Shown: positions 19,535 through 28,937 of the stretch, piece by piece
Numbering within the stretch: position 1 is the stretch's first letter
Layout of the letters: each line of letters opens with the position of its first letter
The notes under the pieces: generated by a model
Told to the model about the DNA's origin: nothing
Databases searched by the model: none
Seen by the model: only the letters and a program-made list of their open reading frames with translations
Position numbers and translations under genes: made by a program
Origin: JACXTP01 sp963789555
Lineage (GTDB): Archaea; Thermoplasmatota; Thermoplasmata; Methanomassiliicoccales; UBA472
Direction of reading: 5' to 3'
DNA: 64,000 nt
NCBI GenBank assembly: GCA_963789555.1
Contig: CAWBKY010000004.1
Span: 1 to 64,000 of the forward strand

Positions 19535-21907
19535 TCATTGGAACCCCAGCGCTACTCGGAAGCGCTCCGCGCCAGTCAGAAGGTGGTCCGCGTTCAGCGC
19601 CGCCTCATCCACATCCAGCTCGACCCAGTTCACCTGGCCGGTGAAGGCGTTCCCCTTGGCCCCGTAGTCCGGGGACACCGGCGAACCCAATTCCTCCCCT
19701 AGGTCGATGGTCTCGTCCGCGGAGAAGGCGAACGGCTCGGTGATGTCCACGCGCCCCTCCCCCACCTTCCTGCCATCTATGAAGAGGGACACATCCCCTC
19801 CCTTGGCCAGGCCCCCGCCGTCATAGGCGAACTCCATCCGCACCTGGTGCTTGCCCGTCGGGATGTCCTCTGTTCCCTCGATGAAGAACCGCCTGATGCC
19901 GCAAAAGTTGTAGCAGTATTTTGGCTTCCCGCCCTTGGCATAGAGGCTGAACCCGCCCGAGATCCCGCCCCAGGCGAAGATCACACCCTCCACGCCGGGC
20001 TTGGGCACTATCACCTCGGCGGTGATGGCGTGCGATTTGTTGTAGGTGCTGATCACCGAACCGGCGGAGATCCCCTTCATCCCGCCGAAGAACAGCTGCT
20101 TGTTCCCGCGGATCAGCTGCGGCCGGCCGGCTATGTCCGGGTTCAGGCGCTCCGACATGCGGTCGTCGAGCGGTATGACGTTGTACTTGGCCGCCTCGAT
20201 CAGCCAGAGGCGCTTGAGATGCTCAAGCTTGTCGGGAAACTCCTTGGATAGGTCGTGCGCCTGCGTCCAGTCCTTGCTGGTGTCGTACAGCTCCCAAACG
20301 TCCTCATCGAAGGGGATGGTCTTTATGGCTCCAGTGGTCCATGGGGTGCGGTGCTTGGTTACCGCCGTCCAACCCTTGTGGTAGATGCCGCGGTTGCCGA
20401 TGATCTCGAAGTATTGAGTCTCATGACGGTCGGACGCCTGGGCGTCGTCGAAGGAGTAGAGCATGCTCACGCCCTCATACGGCTTCTGCTGCGTGCCGTT
20501 GACGAAGGCTGGCTGGGGCAGCCCTGCCACCTCCAGGAGGGTCGGCGCGATGTCGATGACATGATGGAACTGCGAGCGCAACCCTCCCTTGGCCTTGATC
20601 CCCTTCGGCCAATGCACGATAGTGGCGTTGCGCGTGCCTCCGAAGTGGGATGCGACCTGCTTCGTCCATTGGTAGGGGGTGTTCATCGCATGCGCCCATC
20701 CCACCGCATAATGGTTGTACGCCTCTGGTCCGCCGAACTTGTCGATATTCTGCTTCATGAAGTCTATGGTCTCCAGATGGCCAAAGCCGTTCATCGATAG
20801 CATCTCGTTGAACGTACCCTGCAACGTACCCTCCGCGGATGCTCCATTATCGCCGATGATGTAGAAGACGAGGGTGTCGTCCAGAATCTCCAGCTCCTCC
20901 AAGGTGTCGATTAGCCTCCCGACATGGTGGTCGGTGTGCTCCAGGAACCCGGCGTATATCTCCATCTCCCGGGAGAGGATGGGCTTAAGCTCCGGGTCGA
21001 TGGCGTCCCATGCCGGCATCTCCGTGTGGCGCTTGGTCAGGTCGCAGTCCGGCGGGACTATGCCCATGCGCTTCTGCCGGGCGAAGGTCTCCTCACGCAG
21101 CTTGTCCCAGCCCTGGTCGAACATGCCCTTGTACTTGGCCGACCATTCCTTCGGCACATGATGCGGGGCGTGTGTCGCCCCTGGCGCGAAGTAGACGAAG
21201 AAGGGCTTGTCGGGCATGAGGGCCTTCTGCCTCTGCACCCATCTGATGGCCTTGTCCGCCAAATCCTCCGTGAGATGGTACCCCTCCTCAGGAGTCCTGG
21301 ACGGCTCGACCTGGGTGGTGCCCTCGTACAACGAGGGATAGTACTGATTGGTCTCGGCGCAGATGAAGCCGTAGAAGTACTCGAATCCGCTGCCAGTCGG
21401 CCAGCGTTCGTACGGCCCGGCGGGGCTGGTCTCCCAACCTGGCACCTCGTGGCATTTGCCGAACTGGGCGGTGGCGTAGCCGTTGAGCTTCAGCGTCTCG
21501 GCCACAGGGGCGCAGCTCTTGGGCCGGATGGAGCAGTTGCCCGGCGCGGAGGTGGCCATCTCGGTGATGCCGCCCATGCCCACGGAGTGGTGATTGCGCC
21601 CGGTCAGCAGGGCCTGACGCGTCGGTGAGCATAGCGCCGTAGTGTGGAAGCGGTTGTACTTCAGGCCGTTAGTGGCTAAGCGCTCTGCCGTGGGCATGCG
21701 GACCGGCCCACCAAAGACGGCCGAGGCCCCGAAGCCCACGTCATCGATCAGGACAATAAGGATGTTGGGCGCGCCCTTGGGCGGCCGCAGCGGCTCGATC
21801 GGCGGATACCTGGTATCCGGGTCCTTGGCATCGAAAGTGGTCATCCCGACTTGCTGCTTGTCAGGAATCGGCAGGACCTCGCGCAATAACTCTTCCATGT
21901 TACCCAT
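19535..21907 (-). CDS. Type I sulfatase (arylsulfatase), cytosolic
   Basis: A 790-residue sulfatase of the alkaline-phosphatase superfamily. The metal-binding 'LIDDVGFG' is at residues 53-60, and the modification motif 'CSPTRQALLTGR' places the cysteine converted to formylglycine at residue 93. 'GDNGASAEG', the second metal site, lies near residue 350. There is no signal peptide, so it acts in the cytosol on sulfate esters. The C-terminal 200 residues form a beta-rich domain. The gene is intact, unlike many neighbours, and resembles long bacterial arylsulfatases. No formylglycine-generating enzyme is seen in the window. A recombinase remnant 300 bases away supports acquisition by transfer. 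Confidence 0.9.
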   Translation of the reverse strand: MGNMEELLREVLPIPDKQQVGMTTFDAKDPDTRYPPIEPLRPPKGAPNILIVLIDDVGFGASAVFGGPVRMPTAERLATNGLKYNRFHTTALCSPTRQALLTGRNHHSVGMGGITEMATSAPGNCSIRPKSCAPVAETLKLNGYATAQFGKCHEVPGWETSPAGPYERWPTGSGFEYFYGFICAETNQYYPSLYEGTTQVEPSRTPEEGYHLTEDLADKAIRWVQRQKALMPDKPFFVYFAPGATHAPHHVPKEWSAKYKGMFDQGWDKLREETFARQKRMGIVPPDCDLTKRHTEMPAWDAIDPELKPILSREMEIYAGFLEHTDHHVGRLIDTLEELEILDDTLVFYIIGDNGASAEGTLQGTFNEMLSMNGFGHLETIDFMKQNIDKFGGPEAYNHYAVGWAHAMNTPYQWTKQVASHFGGTRNATIVHWPKGIKAKGGLRSQFHHVIDIAPTLLEVAGLPQPAFVNGTQQKPYEGVSMLYSFDDAQASDRHETQYFEIIGNRGIYHKGWTAVTKHRTPWTTGAIKTIPFDEDVWELYDTSKDWTQAHDLSKEFPDKLEHLKRLWLIEAAKYNVIPLDDRMSERLNPDIAGRPQLIRGNKQLFFGGMKGISAGSVISTYNKSHAITAEVIVPKPGVEGVIFAWGGISGGFSLYAKGGKPKYCYNFCGIRRFFIEGTEDIPTGKHQVRMEFAYDGGGLAKGGDVSLFIDGRKVGEGRVDITEPFAFSADETIDLGEELGSPVSPDYGAKGNAFTGQVNWVELDVDEAALNADHLLTGAERFRVALGFQ

Positions 21908-22214
21908 GCTTTTTCCCCCTCTTGATATATGGACGCCTGAGGCCTCGGTCCGGAGCCTGTGCGGTTACAGCCCATGCAACCGACCTGGAAGAAATCATCG
22001 ATCTGCGGCCGGACGAATAACTCAGAGACGTTCCCTCACTCCCCGTTCAGGGAAGAATGGGCAAAGAAGAACTCGGCTCAATGAACGAAGACGACGATGG
22101 CATTGGTGGACAGTCGACCGTTGAAGCATCTTCTCTGCAAGGCTAAACCTTAGCTCCCCCTTAACGAAGATACTGTCTAGAGACAGTATAATAACTCTCC
22201 CCTGATGAGATACA
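21908..22214. other. Intergenic region upstream of the sulfatase
   Basis: About 300 bases between divergent genes. Nothing with a family signature is visible. AT content rises from about 22130. Confidence 0.4.
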
Positions 22215-22653
22215 ATGATCATTACAGACTGGGTCAGGGCTGGAGCAGCGCAGGAGGATTTAGCGATGACGGACCGGGACGGCTCGGCTTACCTAGTGCC
22301 GAACTTGGGTGTAAAGGAGGACAGCCCGTACTCCAGTAACCACTTGCGCACGCTCAAGAAGGAGCTGGCGGAGGTTGCCGGGGTGGAATTCCGCCCCAAG
22401 GACTTCCGCAGCACCTTCGCCAGCCTTACCTTGAAGAAGGACCTGGCGCTCTTGGTGGACATATCGCGACAGCTTGGGCATGGTTCCCATGGACATCACG
22501 CAGCGCTTCTATGCGAGCATAGAGGCGAGCGACGCGGGAGATCGGCTCTGCAAGGCATGGACCGAAGAGGCCAAGCCAGCATCCGAAATATCGAAAATTG
22601 CAAAAAATGTTTTGATTAAGGAAAAAGAATATTTGTCTGGATATGCGTTGTAG
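22215..22653 (+). pseudogene. Tyrosine recombinase (phage-type integrase) C-terminal remnant
   Basis: The C-terminal catalytic part of a XerC/phage integrase-like protein. 'KDFRSTFASLTLKK' carries the second catalytic arginine, 'QLGHGS' the histidine region, and after a one-base shift near 22491 'MDITQRFYAS' carries the nucleophilic tyrosine. The N-terminal core-binding domain and the first arginine are absent, so the gene is truncated as well as frameshifted. The remnant ends at the TAG at 22651-22653. It lies beside the transferred-looking sulfatase gene and may mark the edge of a former integrated element. Confidence 0.8.
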
Positions 22654-22770
22654 TGCTCCCATCTGGGAGTGAACCCAGGTCAATTAACCATCCAGGAATA
22701 GTGGTCAAATGGGAACTCATGATGACAATAAGGTTCGGGGAAACGAAGGAACTTGAAAAGGCTGCTGAGC

Positions 22771-23313
22771 TCATCCCCATCTCTTGTACAGATGGTGCTC
22801 GATGCCCAATTGGTCCATGATCTTCCCGACCACGAAGTCCACCATGTCCTGCACCGTCTGAGGCTGGTGATAGAACCCCGGGCTCGCCGGCAGTATCGTC
22901 GCCCCCGCCCTGCTCAAGCGCAGCTCGTTCTCGATCATGATGGCGCTCAGCGGCGTCTCGCGGGGCACGATGATGAGCTTCCTCCCTTCCTTCATGCACA
23001 CCGCCGCCGCCCTGGTGATCAAGGTGTCGGCCACCCCGGAGGCGATCTTGCCCAACGTCGACTCGGAGCAGGGGCAGATGACCATGGCGTCGAACTTATA
23101 ACTGCCCGATGCTATCGGTGCGAACAGGTCGCCGTCCTGGTACACCGCGTCCGCCATGGCCTCCACCGCTTGCAGCGAGGCGCCGGTCTCGTGGGCCAGA
23201 AGTCGCTTGGCCATGTCCGACATGACCAACACCTTCTCCGACGGCAGGGCCTCCAACAGGCGCAACCCGTAAGGCATCCCGGAGGAACCGGTCATGGCGA
23301 CGACGCATCTCAT
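22771..23313 (-). CDS. ubiX: UbiX-family flavin prenyltransferase
   Basis: A 180-residue protein with the family start 'VVAMTGSSGMPYGLRLLEAL', the central 'MVICPCSESTLGKIASGVAD' and the C-terminal 'RETPLSAIMIENELRLSRAGA' and 'PASPGFYHQPQT'. These are all conserved in UbiX/Pad1 proteins. It prenylates FMN to make the cofactor of UbiD-type decarboxylases. No ubiD is in the window. It is transcribed divergently from the ribosomal operon. Confidence 0.93.
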   Translation of the reverse strand: MRCVVAMTGSSGMPYGLRLLEALPSEKVLVMSDMAKRLLAHETGASLQAVEAMADAVYQDGDLFAPIASGSYKFDAMVICPCSESTLGKIASGVADTLITRAAAVCMKEGRKLIIVPRETPLSAIMIENELRLSRAGATILPASPGFYHQPQTVQDMVDFVVGKIMDQLGIEHHLYKRWG

Positions 23314-23384
23314 CGGCCTGCGAAGACAGGCGCCGGTATATGAACGCTATGGCCGAGCCACATGGGCCAGCGTCATGGGAAACC

Positions 23385-23394
23385 GTTATATATG
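23385..23394 (+). promoter_or_regulatory. TATA-box-like element before the rps19e operon
   Basis: GTTATATATG, preceded by a short purine stretch (GGGAAACC), is a good archaeal BRE/TATA pair about 75-85 bases before the S19e start. It would give a transcript start near 23415-23420. Confidence 0.5.
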
Positions 23395-23468
23395 AGCACC
23401 ATATTAGAGGGCGACAGCGTGCCATTGGACAATATAAAAGTGGTAATGCTGGAAGAGGATTGATCGAT

Positions 23469-23894
23469 ATGGTTACAGTCTATGACGTGCCCTCTGAGAA
23501 GCTGATCGCGAAGGCCGCGGGGAAGCTGAAGGAGATAAATGGCATCACCCCGCCCGAATGGGCGGACTTCGTAAAGACCGGAAGGCACACTGAGAAGGCC
23601 CCCACCCAGGTTGACTGGTGGTACACCAGGGCCGCCTCCGTGCTCAGGAAGGTCTACACCAAGGGTCCCATCGGGACCTCCAGGCTGGCCGCCGAGTACG
23701 GTGGTTTCGCTGACCGCGGTTCCCGTCCGAACCACGCCGTCAAGGGAAGCCGCTCCATCGCGCGCAAATGCCTGATGCAGCTTGAGTCCTCCGGCCTGGT
23801 GGCCAAGGACAAGAACAACGGCCGCATCGTCACCGCCAAGGGCCAGGCCCTTCTGGACGCCGCCGCCAAAGAAGTGATGGACGAGAGCAAGTAA
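23469..23894 (+). CDS. rps19e: Ribosomal protein S19e
   Basis: A 141-residue protein starting 'MVTVYDVPSEKLI' with 'WADFVKTGRHTEKAPTQVDW' and 'LRKVYTKGPIGTSRLA', the conserved S19e segments that form its wing-helix RNA-binding fold. The open frame extends upstream to 23340, but the family start fits the ATG at 23469. It is the first gene of a tight operon with the PDCD5-like, L39e, L31e and aIF6 genes, all of which act in ribosome structure or biogenesis. Small-subunit protein found only in archaea and eukaryotes. Confidence 0.96.
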   Translation: MVTVYDVPSEKLIAKAAGKLKEINGITPPEWADFVKTGRHTEKAPTQVDWWYTRAASVLRKVYTKGPIGTSRLAAEYGGFADRGSRPNHAVKGSRSIARKCLMQLESSGLVAKDKNNGRIVTAKGQALLDAAAKEVMDESK

Positions 23895-23908
23895 AGGAGG
23901 GATGGATC

Positions 23909-24229
23909 GTGGAGGACGACGAACTGGAGATGCTTCGCCGCAAGAAGATGCAAGACCTTCAGCAGCAGCAGGGCCAGGCCGTGATGGCGCAGGAACAGGA
24001 GCGCCAGTACGAGGCACAGAAGCAAGCCATCCTCCGACAGATCCTCACCCCCGAGGCGCGCGACCGTCTGGCCAATGTGAAGATGGCCTACCCGGACGTG
24101 GCGCGCATGGTAGAGGACCAGCTCATACGGCTCGCGCAGGCGGGGCAGATCACCAAGCCCCTGGACGAGCCGACCTTGAAGCAGATCCTTAAGGAAGGTC
24201 GCCCCGCAGAAGAGGGAGATCAGCATTGA
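23909..24229 (+). CDS. PDCD5/TFAR19-like nucleic-acid-binding protein
   Basis: A 106-residue protein: an N-terminal charged, Gln-rich helix (residues 1-45), then 'LRQILTPEARDRLANVKM' and 'VEDQLIRLAQAGQI', the core three-helix PDCD5 signature. It starts at a GTG preceded by a strong GGAGG site. Archaeal members bind double-stranded DNA and often sit between S19e and L39e, as here. The cellular role is unresolved. Confidence 0.93.
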   Translation: MEDDELEMLRRKKMQDLQQQQGQAVMAQEQERQYEAQKQAILRQILTPEARDRLANVKMAYPDVARMVEDQLIRLAQAGQITKPLDEPTLKQILKEGRPAEEGDQH

Positions 24230-24244
24230 GAGGGTATGATTATT

Positions 24245-24400
24245 ATGTCACGCAACAAGCCGACAGCGATGAAGAGACGTTTGATGAAGAAGGTCAACCA
24301 GAACCGCCGTGTCCCAGCATGGGTCATGATGCGGACCAACCGCACCTTCGTGCGCCACCCGCACCGCCGCAACTGGAGATCCAGCAACCTGAAGGAGTGA
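24245..24400 (+). CDS. rpl39e: Ribosomal protein L39e
   Basis: A 51-residue, very basic protein starting 'MSRNKPTAMKRRLMKKVNQN' and ending 'RRNWRSSNLKE'. It contains the conserved 'PAWVMMRT' segment of L39e, the protein that lines the exit tunnel of the large subunit. It is shorter than usual frame-calling cut-offs and lies between the PDCD5-like and L31e genes. Confidence 0.96.
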   Translation: MSRNKPTAMKRRLMKKVNQNRRVPAWVMMRTNRTFVRHPHRRNWRSSNLKE

Positions 24401-24406
24401 GCAGAA

Positions 24407-24682
24407 ATGGCAGAAGAGAAGGAAACAATGGTCATCTACAACGTGCCGCTCCGCAAGGCCAAGACCGTAGCCTATACGCATAGGGCCGAGAAGGCCGTCA
24501 AGGTGGTCCGTGAGTACGTCATGAGGCACACCAAGTCCACCGAGGACAAGGTCTGGATCGATGGTAAGGTCAACGAGGCCCTGTGGTCCCGCAGCATCCA
24601 GAAGCCCCCGACCCACATCAAGCTCAAGGTGGTCAAGTTCGAGGATGGCCTGGTCGAGGTCTCCCTTCCGGAAGAGCAATGA
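24407..24682 (+). CDS. rpl31e: Ribosomal protein L31e
   Basis: A 91-residue protein with 'YNVPLRKAKTVAYTHRAEKA' and 'VKVVREYVMRHTKS' and the C-terminal 'VWIDGKVNEALWSRSI', all standard L31e segments. Its stop overlaps the aIF6 start (ATGA), which indicates translational coupling. It sits at the tunnel-exit side of the large subunit. Confidence 0.96.
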   Translation: MAEEKETMVIYNVPLRKAKTVAYTHRAEKAVKVVREYVMRHTKSTEDKVWIDGKVNEALWSRSIQKPPTHIKLKVVKFEDGLVEVSLPEEQ

Positions 24683-25356
24683 TCGGTGCTACCGGCATGC
24701 TTAAACTCTCTTCCTACAACGGCGTGGAGTTCCTTGGGGTCTATTGTCGTGCGAACGAGGAGTTCGCCCTCGTCCCCAACGATGCCTCCATCGACCTGAT
24801 CGAGGACCTCAAGGAGGCCTTGGGCGTGGAGGTGGAGCATTCCACCATCGCCGGCACCAACCTGAACGGGGCGTTGCTGGCCATGAACTCCTACGGGGCG
24901 GTGGTGACCTCGATGGCCACCAACGCCGAGGTGGAACGCCTTTCCAAGCACATCACGGTCGCCCGCCTGGACGACCGTCTGAACGCCGCAGGCAACAACA
25001 TCCTGGTCAACGATAAGGGCGCCGTCATCAATCCAGAGATGCATCCCGATTCGTTCCGCCTCATCGAGGAGGTCCTTCAGGTCGAGGCGGTCCAGATGTC
25101 GGTGGCCGGGCACAAGACCGTGGGCTCGGTCTGCGTGGCCACCAACAAGGGCGTGCTCTGTCATCCCGAGACCAAACGGGACGATGTGGAGACGCTGCGC
25201 TCCATCTTCAAGGTGCCTTGCGCCATCGGTACCCTGAACTATGGGTCGCCCATGGTCGGCGCGGGCATATTGGCCAATTCCAAGGGAGGCGTGGTCGGTT
25301 ACCGTTCCACGCCCATCGAGCTCGGAAGGACCGAGGACGCGCTGGTACTGTTCTAA
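24679..25356 (+). CDS. eif6: Translation initiation factor aIF6
   Basis: A 225-residue IF6 homologue built of five similar alpha/beta repeats ('GVEFLGVYCRANEEFALVP', 'GSVCVATNKGVLCHPE', 'PMVGAGILANSKGGVVG'). It binds the large subunit and prevents premature joining with the small subunit. The ATG at 24679 overlaps the L31e stop; an alternative ATG lies at 24697. It is the last gene of the ribosomal operon, and the next gene is convergent. Confidence 0.95.
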   Translation: MIGATGMLKLSSYNGVEFLGVYCRANEEFALVPNDASIDLIEDLKEALGVEVEHSTIAGTNLNGALLAMNSYGAVVTSMATNAEVERLSKHITVARLDDRLNAAGNNILVNDKGAVINPEMHPDSFRLIEEVLQVEAVQMSVAGHKTVGSVCVATNKGVLCHPETKRDDVETLRSIFKVPCAIGTLNYGSPMVGAGILANSKGGVVGYRSTPIELGRTEDALVLF

Positions 25357-25359
25357 GCG

Positions 25360-25995
25360 TCAAGGGGAGAAGACCCAGTATTCCATCTTCTCCGGGAGCT
25401 CGTCCCGGTGGAACTCCACTTCGTTGCCGACGCGGATCACCCGGTCCTCAGGCAGTCCCTTCAGGAACGGCTCCACCCCTTGGATGGAGAGCGAGAGGCC
25501 CCCGATGCGGAAGTGCATGGGCACGGCGATGCGCGGCCTGACCTTTTCGATGAGGCGTTTGGCCCCCTCGGCGTCCAGCGTGAAAACCCCGCCCACCGGT
25601 ACGAACAGGACGTCGACCTCGCCCAACCTCTCCACCATCTCGTCCGTGAGCACATGGCCCAGGTCGCCGCAATGGCAGAAACTTAACCCATCCAGTATGA
25701 ACTTGAAGACCACTATCTTGCCCCGCTTGGCGCCCTGTTCCTGGTCATGGAAGGCGGATATGCCATGGATGGGCACCCCCCTCTCGATCCTGTCGCCAGG
25801 GTCTCGAACGGTGGTGTAATCGCCCTTCACCATCCGGGTGCAGTTGTGATCGAAATGGTCGTGGCTCACCAGCACCAGGTCCGCCTTCAAGATCGGTGGC
25901 TTGATGCCGATGGACTTGCCATCGTGCGGGTCGGTGATGACCACGGCACCGTCCCTGACCTCGAAGCAGGAGTGCCCATGCCAGATGATCCTCAT
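25360..25995 (-). CDS. Metallo-beta-lactamase-fold hydrolase (UPF0173-like)
   Basis: About 211 residues starting 'MRIIWHGHSCFEV'. It has the metal motif 'SHDHFDHN' (HxHxDH type with the first His as D-H), 'HCGDLGH' and 'PMHF', as in the small UPF0173/L-ascorbate-6-phosphate-lactonase-like hydrolases. The frame extends upstream to 26046, but the family start fits 25995, overlapping the upstream gene's stop by four bases (ATGA). The substrate is not known. Confidence 0.88.
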   Translation of the reverse strand: MRIIWHGHSCFEVRDGAVVITDPHDGKSIGIKPPILKADLVLVSHDHFDHNCTRMVKGDYTTVRDPGDRIERGVPIHGISAFHDQEQGAKRGKIVVFKFILDGLSFCHCGDLGHVLTDEMVERLGEVDVLFVPVGGVFTLDAEGAKRLIEKVRPRIAVPMHFRIGGLSLSIQGVEPFLKGLPEDRVIRVGNEVEFHRDELPEKMEYWVFSP

Positions 25996-26900
25996 GCCGT
26001 TCCCCTGATCTCCGATGGCTCGAACTCCGTACCGCAGGCCGGGCATTTGCTGTCCTGGACGCCGACGCGCTCATGGCAGCGGGGGCAGACCTCCACCACC
26101 ACCTCCTTCACCACCACATCCTCATCGCCCATGGCCTCGATGTCCCAGTTTATGGTGAGCTTGCCCAGGCCGGCGGTCAACATCGCCGCCGCCACTATGC
26201 CCAAGCCCCACTGGCCCACCGACTCCAGGGAGTCCCCTGCGACCAGCAGGGTGGCCAGATAGATGATGATGCCCCCTTGCAGGACCAGCAGGAAGGCCAC
26301 GTCCTTGCGGGAGCGCAGATTGAAGTTCCAGGTGAAGAAGCGCGGACGCTTCGTCGTGAACGGTTGGTTGGTCTCCAGGACCACAGATTCCTCGACCGGC
26401 AGCTGCACATCCTCCTCCAAAGGCTCGAGGTCCTCCACCTCCATCACTTCGGTGACCTCCGAGGCCGGGACGGTCGTTTCAGGTTGCGTCGCAAGGACCG
26501 CCGCCGCGGCCAGCTCTGGCTTCGCCTCCGGTGTGACAGGTGCCTGCGGTTCCGGAATGGCCTCGACCTTCGGTTCCGGTCTCGCCTCGACCGGCGCCGG
26601 CTCGGGCGGTGCCTGCTTCGCCACCGCGGCGGCCGCGACCACCGCGGCCGCGGCCGGCTCGGCCCGGTCCTTGCGCTCCACCGCATCCTTCTTCACGATG
26701 GTGGACTCGATGCGCTTGGAGACGTCATCCGACACATCCGCTTTGGTGTCGACCTTGTTCAGGCTCTCCAAGGCGTCGATCTGCTGGTCCCATTTGTCCT
26801 CTTCCTCGAAACGTTGACCGCAGAAGTCGCACTGCCTCGCCGTGGGCTTGTTCCTCAGGCCGCAACGGGAGCATTCCTTGAAGCCGCCTTTTTTCTCCAT
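25992..26900 (-). CDS. Zinc-ribbon membrane protein with Ala/Pro/Glu-rich linker
   Basis: A 302-residue protein with a four-Cys zinc ribbon at the N-terminus (CSRC...CDFC, residues 10-27) and a long low-complexity Ala/Pro/Glu/Val linker (about 80-175). Two hydrophobic helices follow (about 200-250), then a second four-Cys ribbon near the C-terminus (CPRC...CPAC). Both ribbons would face the cytosol if the two helices form a hairpin. Such proteins are common in Thermoplasmatota-like genomes but unnamed. It is translationally coupled to the metallo-hydrolase gene. Function unknown. Confidence 0.8.
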   Translation of the reverse strand: MEKKGGFKECSRCGLRNKPTARQCDFCGQRFEEEDKWDQQIDALESLNKVDTKADVSDDVSKRIESTIVKKDAVERKDRAEPAAAAVVAAAAVAKQAPPEPAPVEARPEPKVEAIPEPQAPVTPEAKPELAAAAVLATQPETTVPASEVTEVMEVEDLEPLEEDVQLPVEESVVLETNQPFTTKRPRFFTWNFNLRSRKDVAFLLVLQGGIIIYLATLLVAGDSLESVGQWGLGIVAAAMLTAGLGKLTINWDIEAMGDEDVVVKEVVVEVCPRCHERVGVQDSKCPACGTEFEPSEIRGTA

Positions 26901-27092
26901 CCTTTATCAAAATTGAAAACATACTTCTGAATTATAATGGTTTGGAGGTGGTTGCGGGAAATGGAAATAAGCGTCCAGATACAAACGGCATTATCGCCGC
27001 CGCGATGTCGGGATGATTATTCCCCGATGGAATCTGAACATAACTGATATGAACGCTCAGCTGTATATGGTGGGCCGTCGACGGACTGGAAC

Positions 27093-28257
27093 GTGGCTGA
27101 CGTGAAGGTGCTCGTTCTTTGTGTGGACCGGGATGACGACTTCGGGTCGAAGACCGGTCTCAAGGGCCCGTTCGTGGGCAGGCAGAAGAACATAGAGGCA
27201 GCCCTGGCCCTAGGCCTGAAGGACCCGGAGGACTCGGACGTGAACACCCTCCTGGCGGCCATCGGCATCTACGAGGAGATGCTGAAGAAGGGCATAGACG
27301 CCGAGATCGCCTGCATACTGGGCGACGTGAAGGTAGGGTACGAATCCGACCTCGTCCTCGTAAATCAGTTGGAGGCGGTCATCGAGCAGGTCAAGCCGGA
27401 CCGGGCGGTGCTCGTCTCCGACGGGGCGGAGGACGAGTTCATCTATCCCATGGTATTCTCCCGGGTCAAGGTGGACTCGGTGCGCCGGGTCTACATCAAG
27501 CAGGCACCGACCGTGGAGAGCACCTACTACACCATGGTCAAGATGATGAAGGATGACAAGATCCGCAAGCGGATACTCACCCCCATCGGCCTCATCTTCT
27601 TGGTCATCGGAATATTCTCGCTCATCCCCAAGTTCTTGGCGCTGGCCAGCCAGCCGGACGATCTGGACGTGATCGCCAGCCTTACCTGGGGCATGCTCTC
27701 GCTCGTCATCGGACTGTACCTGTTGGCATATGCTTACAAGGTGGGGGAGCGGACGCGATCGGGCGTGGGTCGCATGGTGCGCGCGGTGCGCTCGGGAAGC
27801 CAGATGATCCCCTTCATCATCGTCTCCATCCATACTGCTCATCATCGGGCTGTTCCTCGGCTATAGCTACGCCAATGAGGACCCTAACCTGGACCTGGCG
27901 GTGCGCTCCCTGCTCTTCGTGGAAGGGGTGCTCTGGCTCTGGGTGTTCTCCATTTTGACCTATGAGACCGGACGGTTCGTCAGCTACTATCTATCCAATG
28001 GCAGATACTACTGGCCCCATGTGGTGGTCGGTCTGACCGTCCTGGCCAGCGGGTTCATAATCCAGGGGGCGGTGGACTCCATCCTCCTATTCCTCAAGGA
28101 GTACCGCGTATCCACCACCGTGGTGGTCCTGGAGTTCCTGGCGGGCTTCCTGTTCCTAGCCTTCAGCGCCATCATGAACGTCACGCTGCGCAACCTGTCG
28201 CAGACGGCGCATGTGGTCACCGAGCAGAAGGACATGATCGAGTACCCGGAAGCGTGA
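27093..28257 (+). CDS. DUF373 archaeal membrane protein, one frameshift
   Basis: The N-terminal 170 residues are soluble, with 'VLCVDRDDDFGSKTG' and 'DVNTLLAAIGIYEEM', the DUF373 signatures. A membrane domain of several helices follows. The frame breaks near 27830, and the next frame supplies 'LLIIGLFLGYSYANED' and the remaining helices to the stop at 28257, giving about 388 residues. The family is found only in archaea and its function is unknown. The start is the GTG at 27093. mptE follows after 7 bases, so the two may be co-transcribed. Confidence 0.88.
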
Positions 28258-28264
28258 ACCAGAC

Positions 28265-28937
28265 ATGGATTTCGAGGACTGGTCCCCGTGGTACGAGGCC
28301 ATCCTGGAGGACTTCGGCTTCGACCGGGAGAGGGACGAGGGGTCGGCCCGCAGCCTGGCCGCCATGGTGCCGCTGGAGCAGCTATGTCGTCCCGCACGTC
28401 TTCGCTAAAGATCAGGAAGGAGGTGACCGTATGCGCCAACGGGCCCTCCGCTGGACGGAAGGTTGCATCTCATCGACACCAAAAGCACCATAATCTCGGC
28501 CGGTCCGGCCACCACCGTACTTTATGAGAGCGGGATCCAGACCGGACATCCTCGTCACCGATCTGGACGGTCCCATCGAGGCAGACCTGCGGTGCAATCC
28601 AGGAAGGCAGCGTCGCCGTCATCCACGCCCACGGGGACAACCTGGACTCGATTGGTGGAGCTGGTGCCTCGATTCCTACGGTCCGATCATCCCTACCACC
28701 CAAGCCGCGCCCTCGGCCGGACATATTCAATTTCGGTGGTTTCACCGATGGTGATAGGGCGGTATGCCTGGCCCGCCATTTCGGCGCCAAGAGAGGTCCA
28801 TCTGCTCGGATTCGATTTCGAGGAGCCCCGGCTGAAACCGGGCCAGGACCGGGATTTAAAATTGCGGAAGCTTCGCCTGGGCCCGCAAGATAATCTTCGA
28901 CCTCAATCCCCCTGAGGTGGAGCTGTCGATGCTATGA
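28265..28937 (+). CDS. mptE: MptE-like 6-hydroxymethylpterin diphosphokinase, frameshifted
   Basis: Reading across at least four indels gives a DUF115/MptE protein: 'MDFEDWSPWYEAILEDFGFD', then 'VTVCANGPS', 'SAGPATTVLYESGI', 'PDILVTDLDGP', 'AVIHAHGDN' and 'NFGGFTDGDRAVCLA', ending at 28935-28937. MptE transfers diphosphate from ATP to 6-hydroxymethyl-7,8-dihydropterin in archaeal folate and tetrahydromethanopterin synthesis. Conserved motifs on both sides of each break point to sequence errors more than to decay. Confidence 0.85.
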
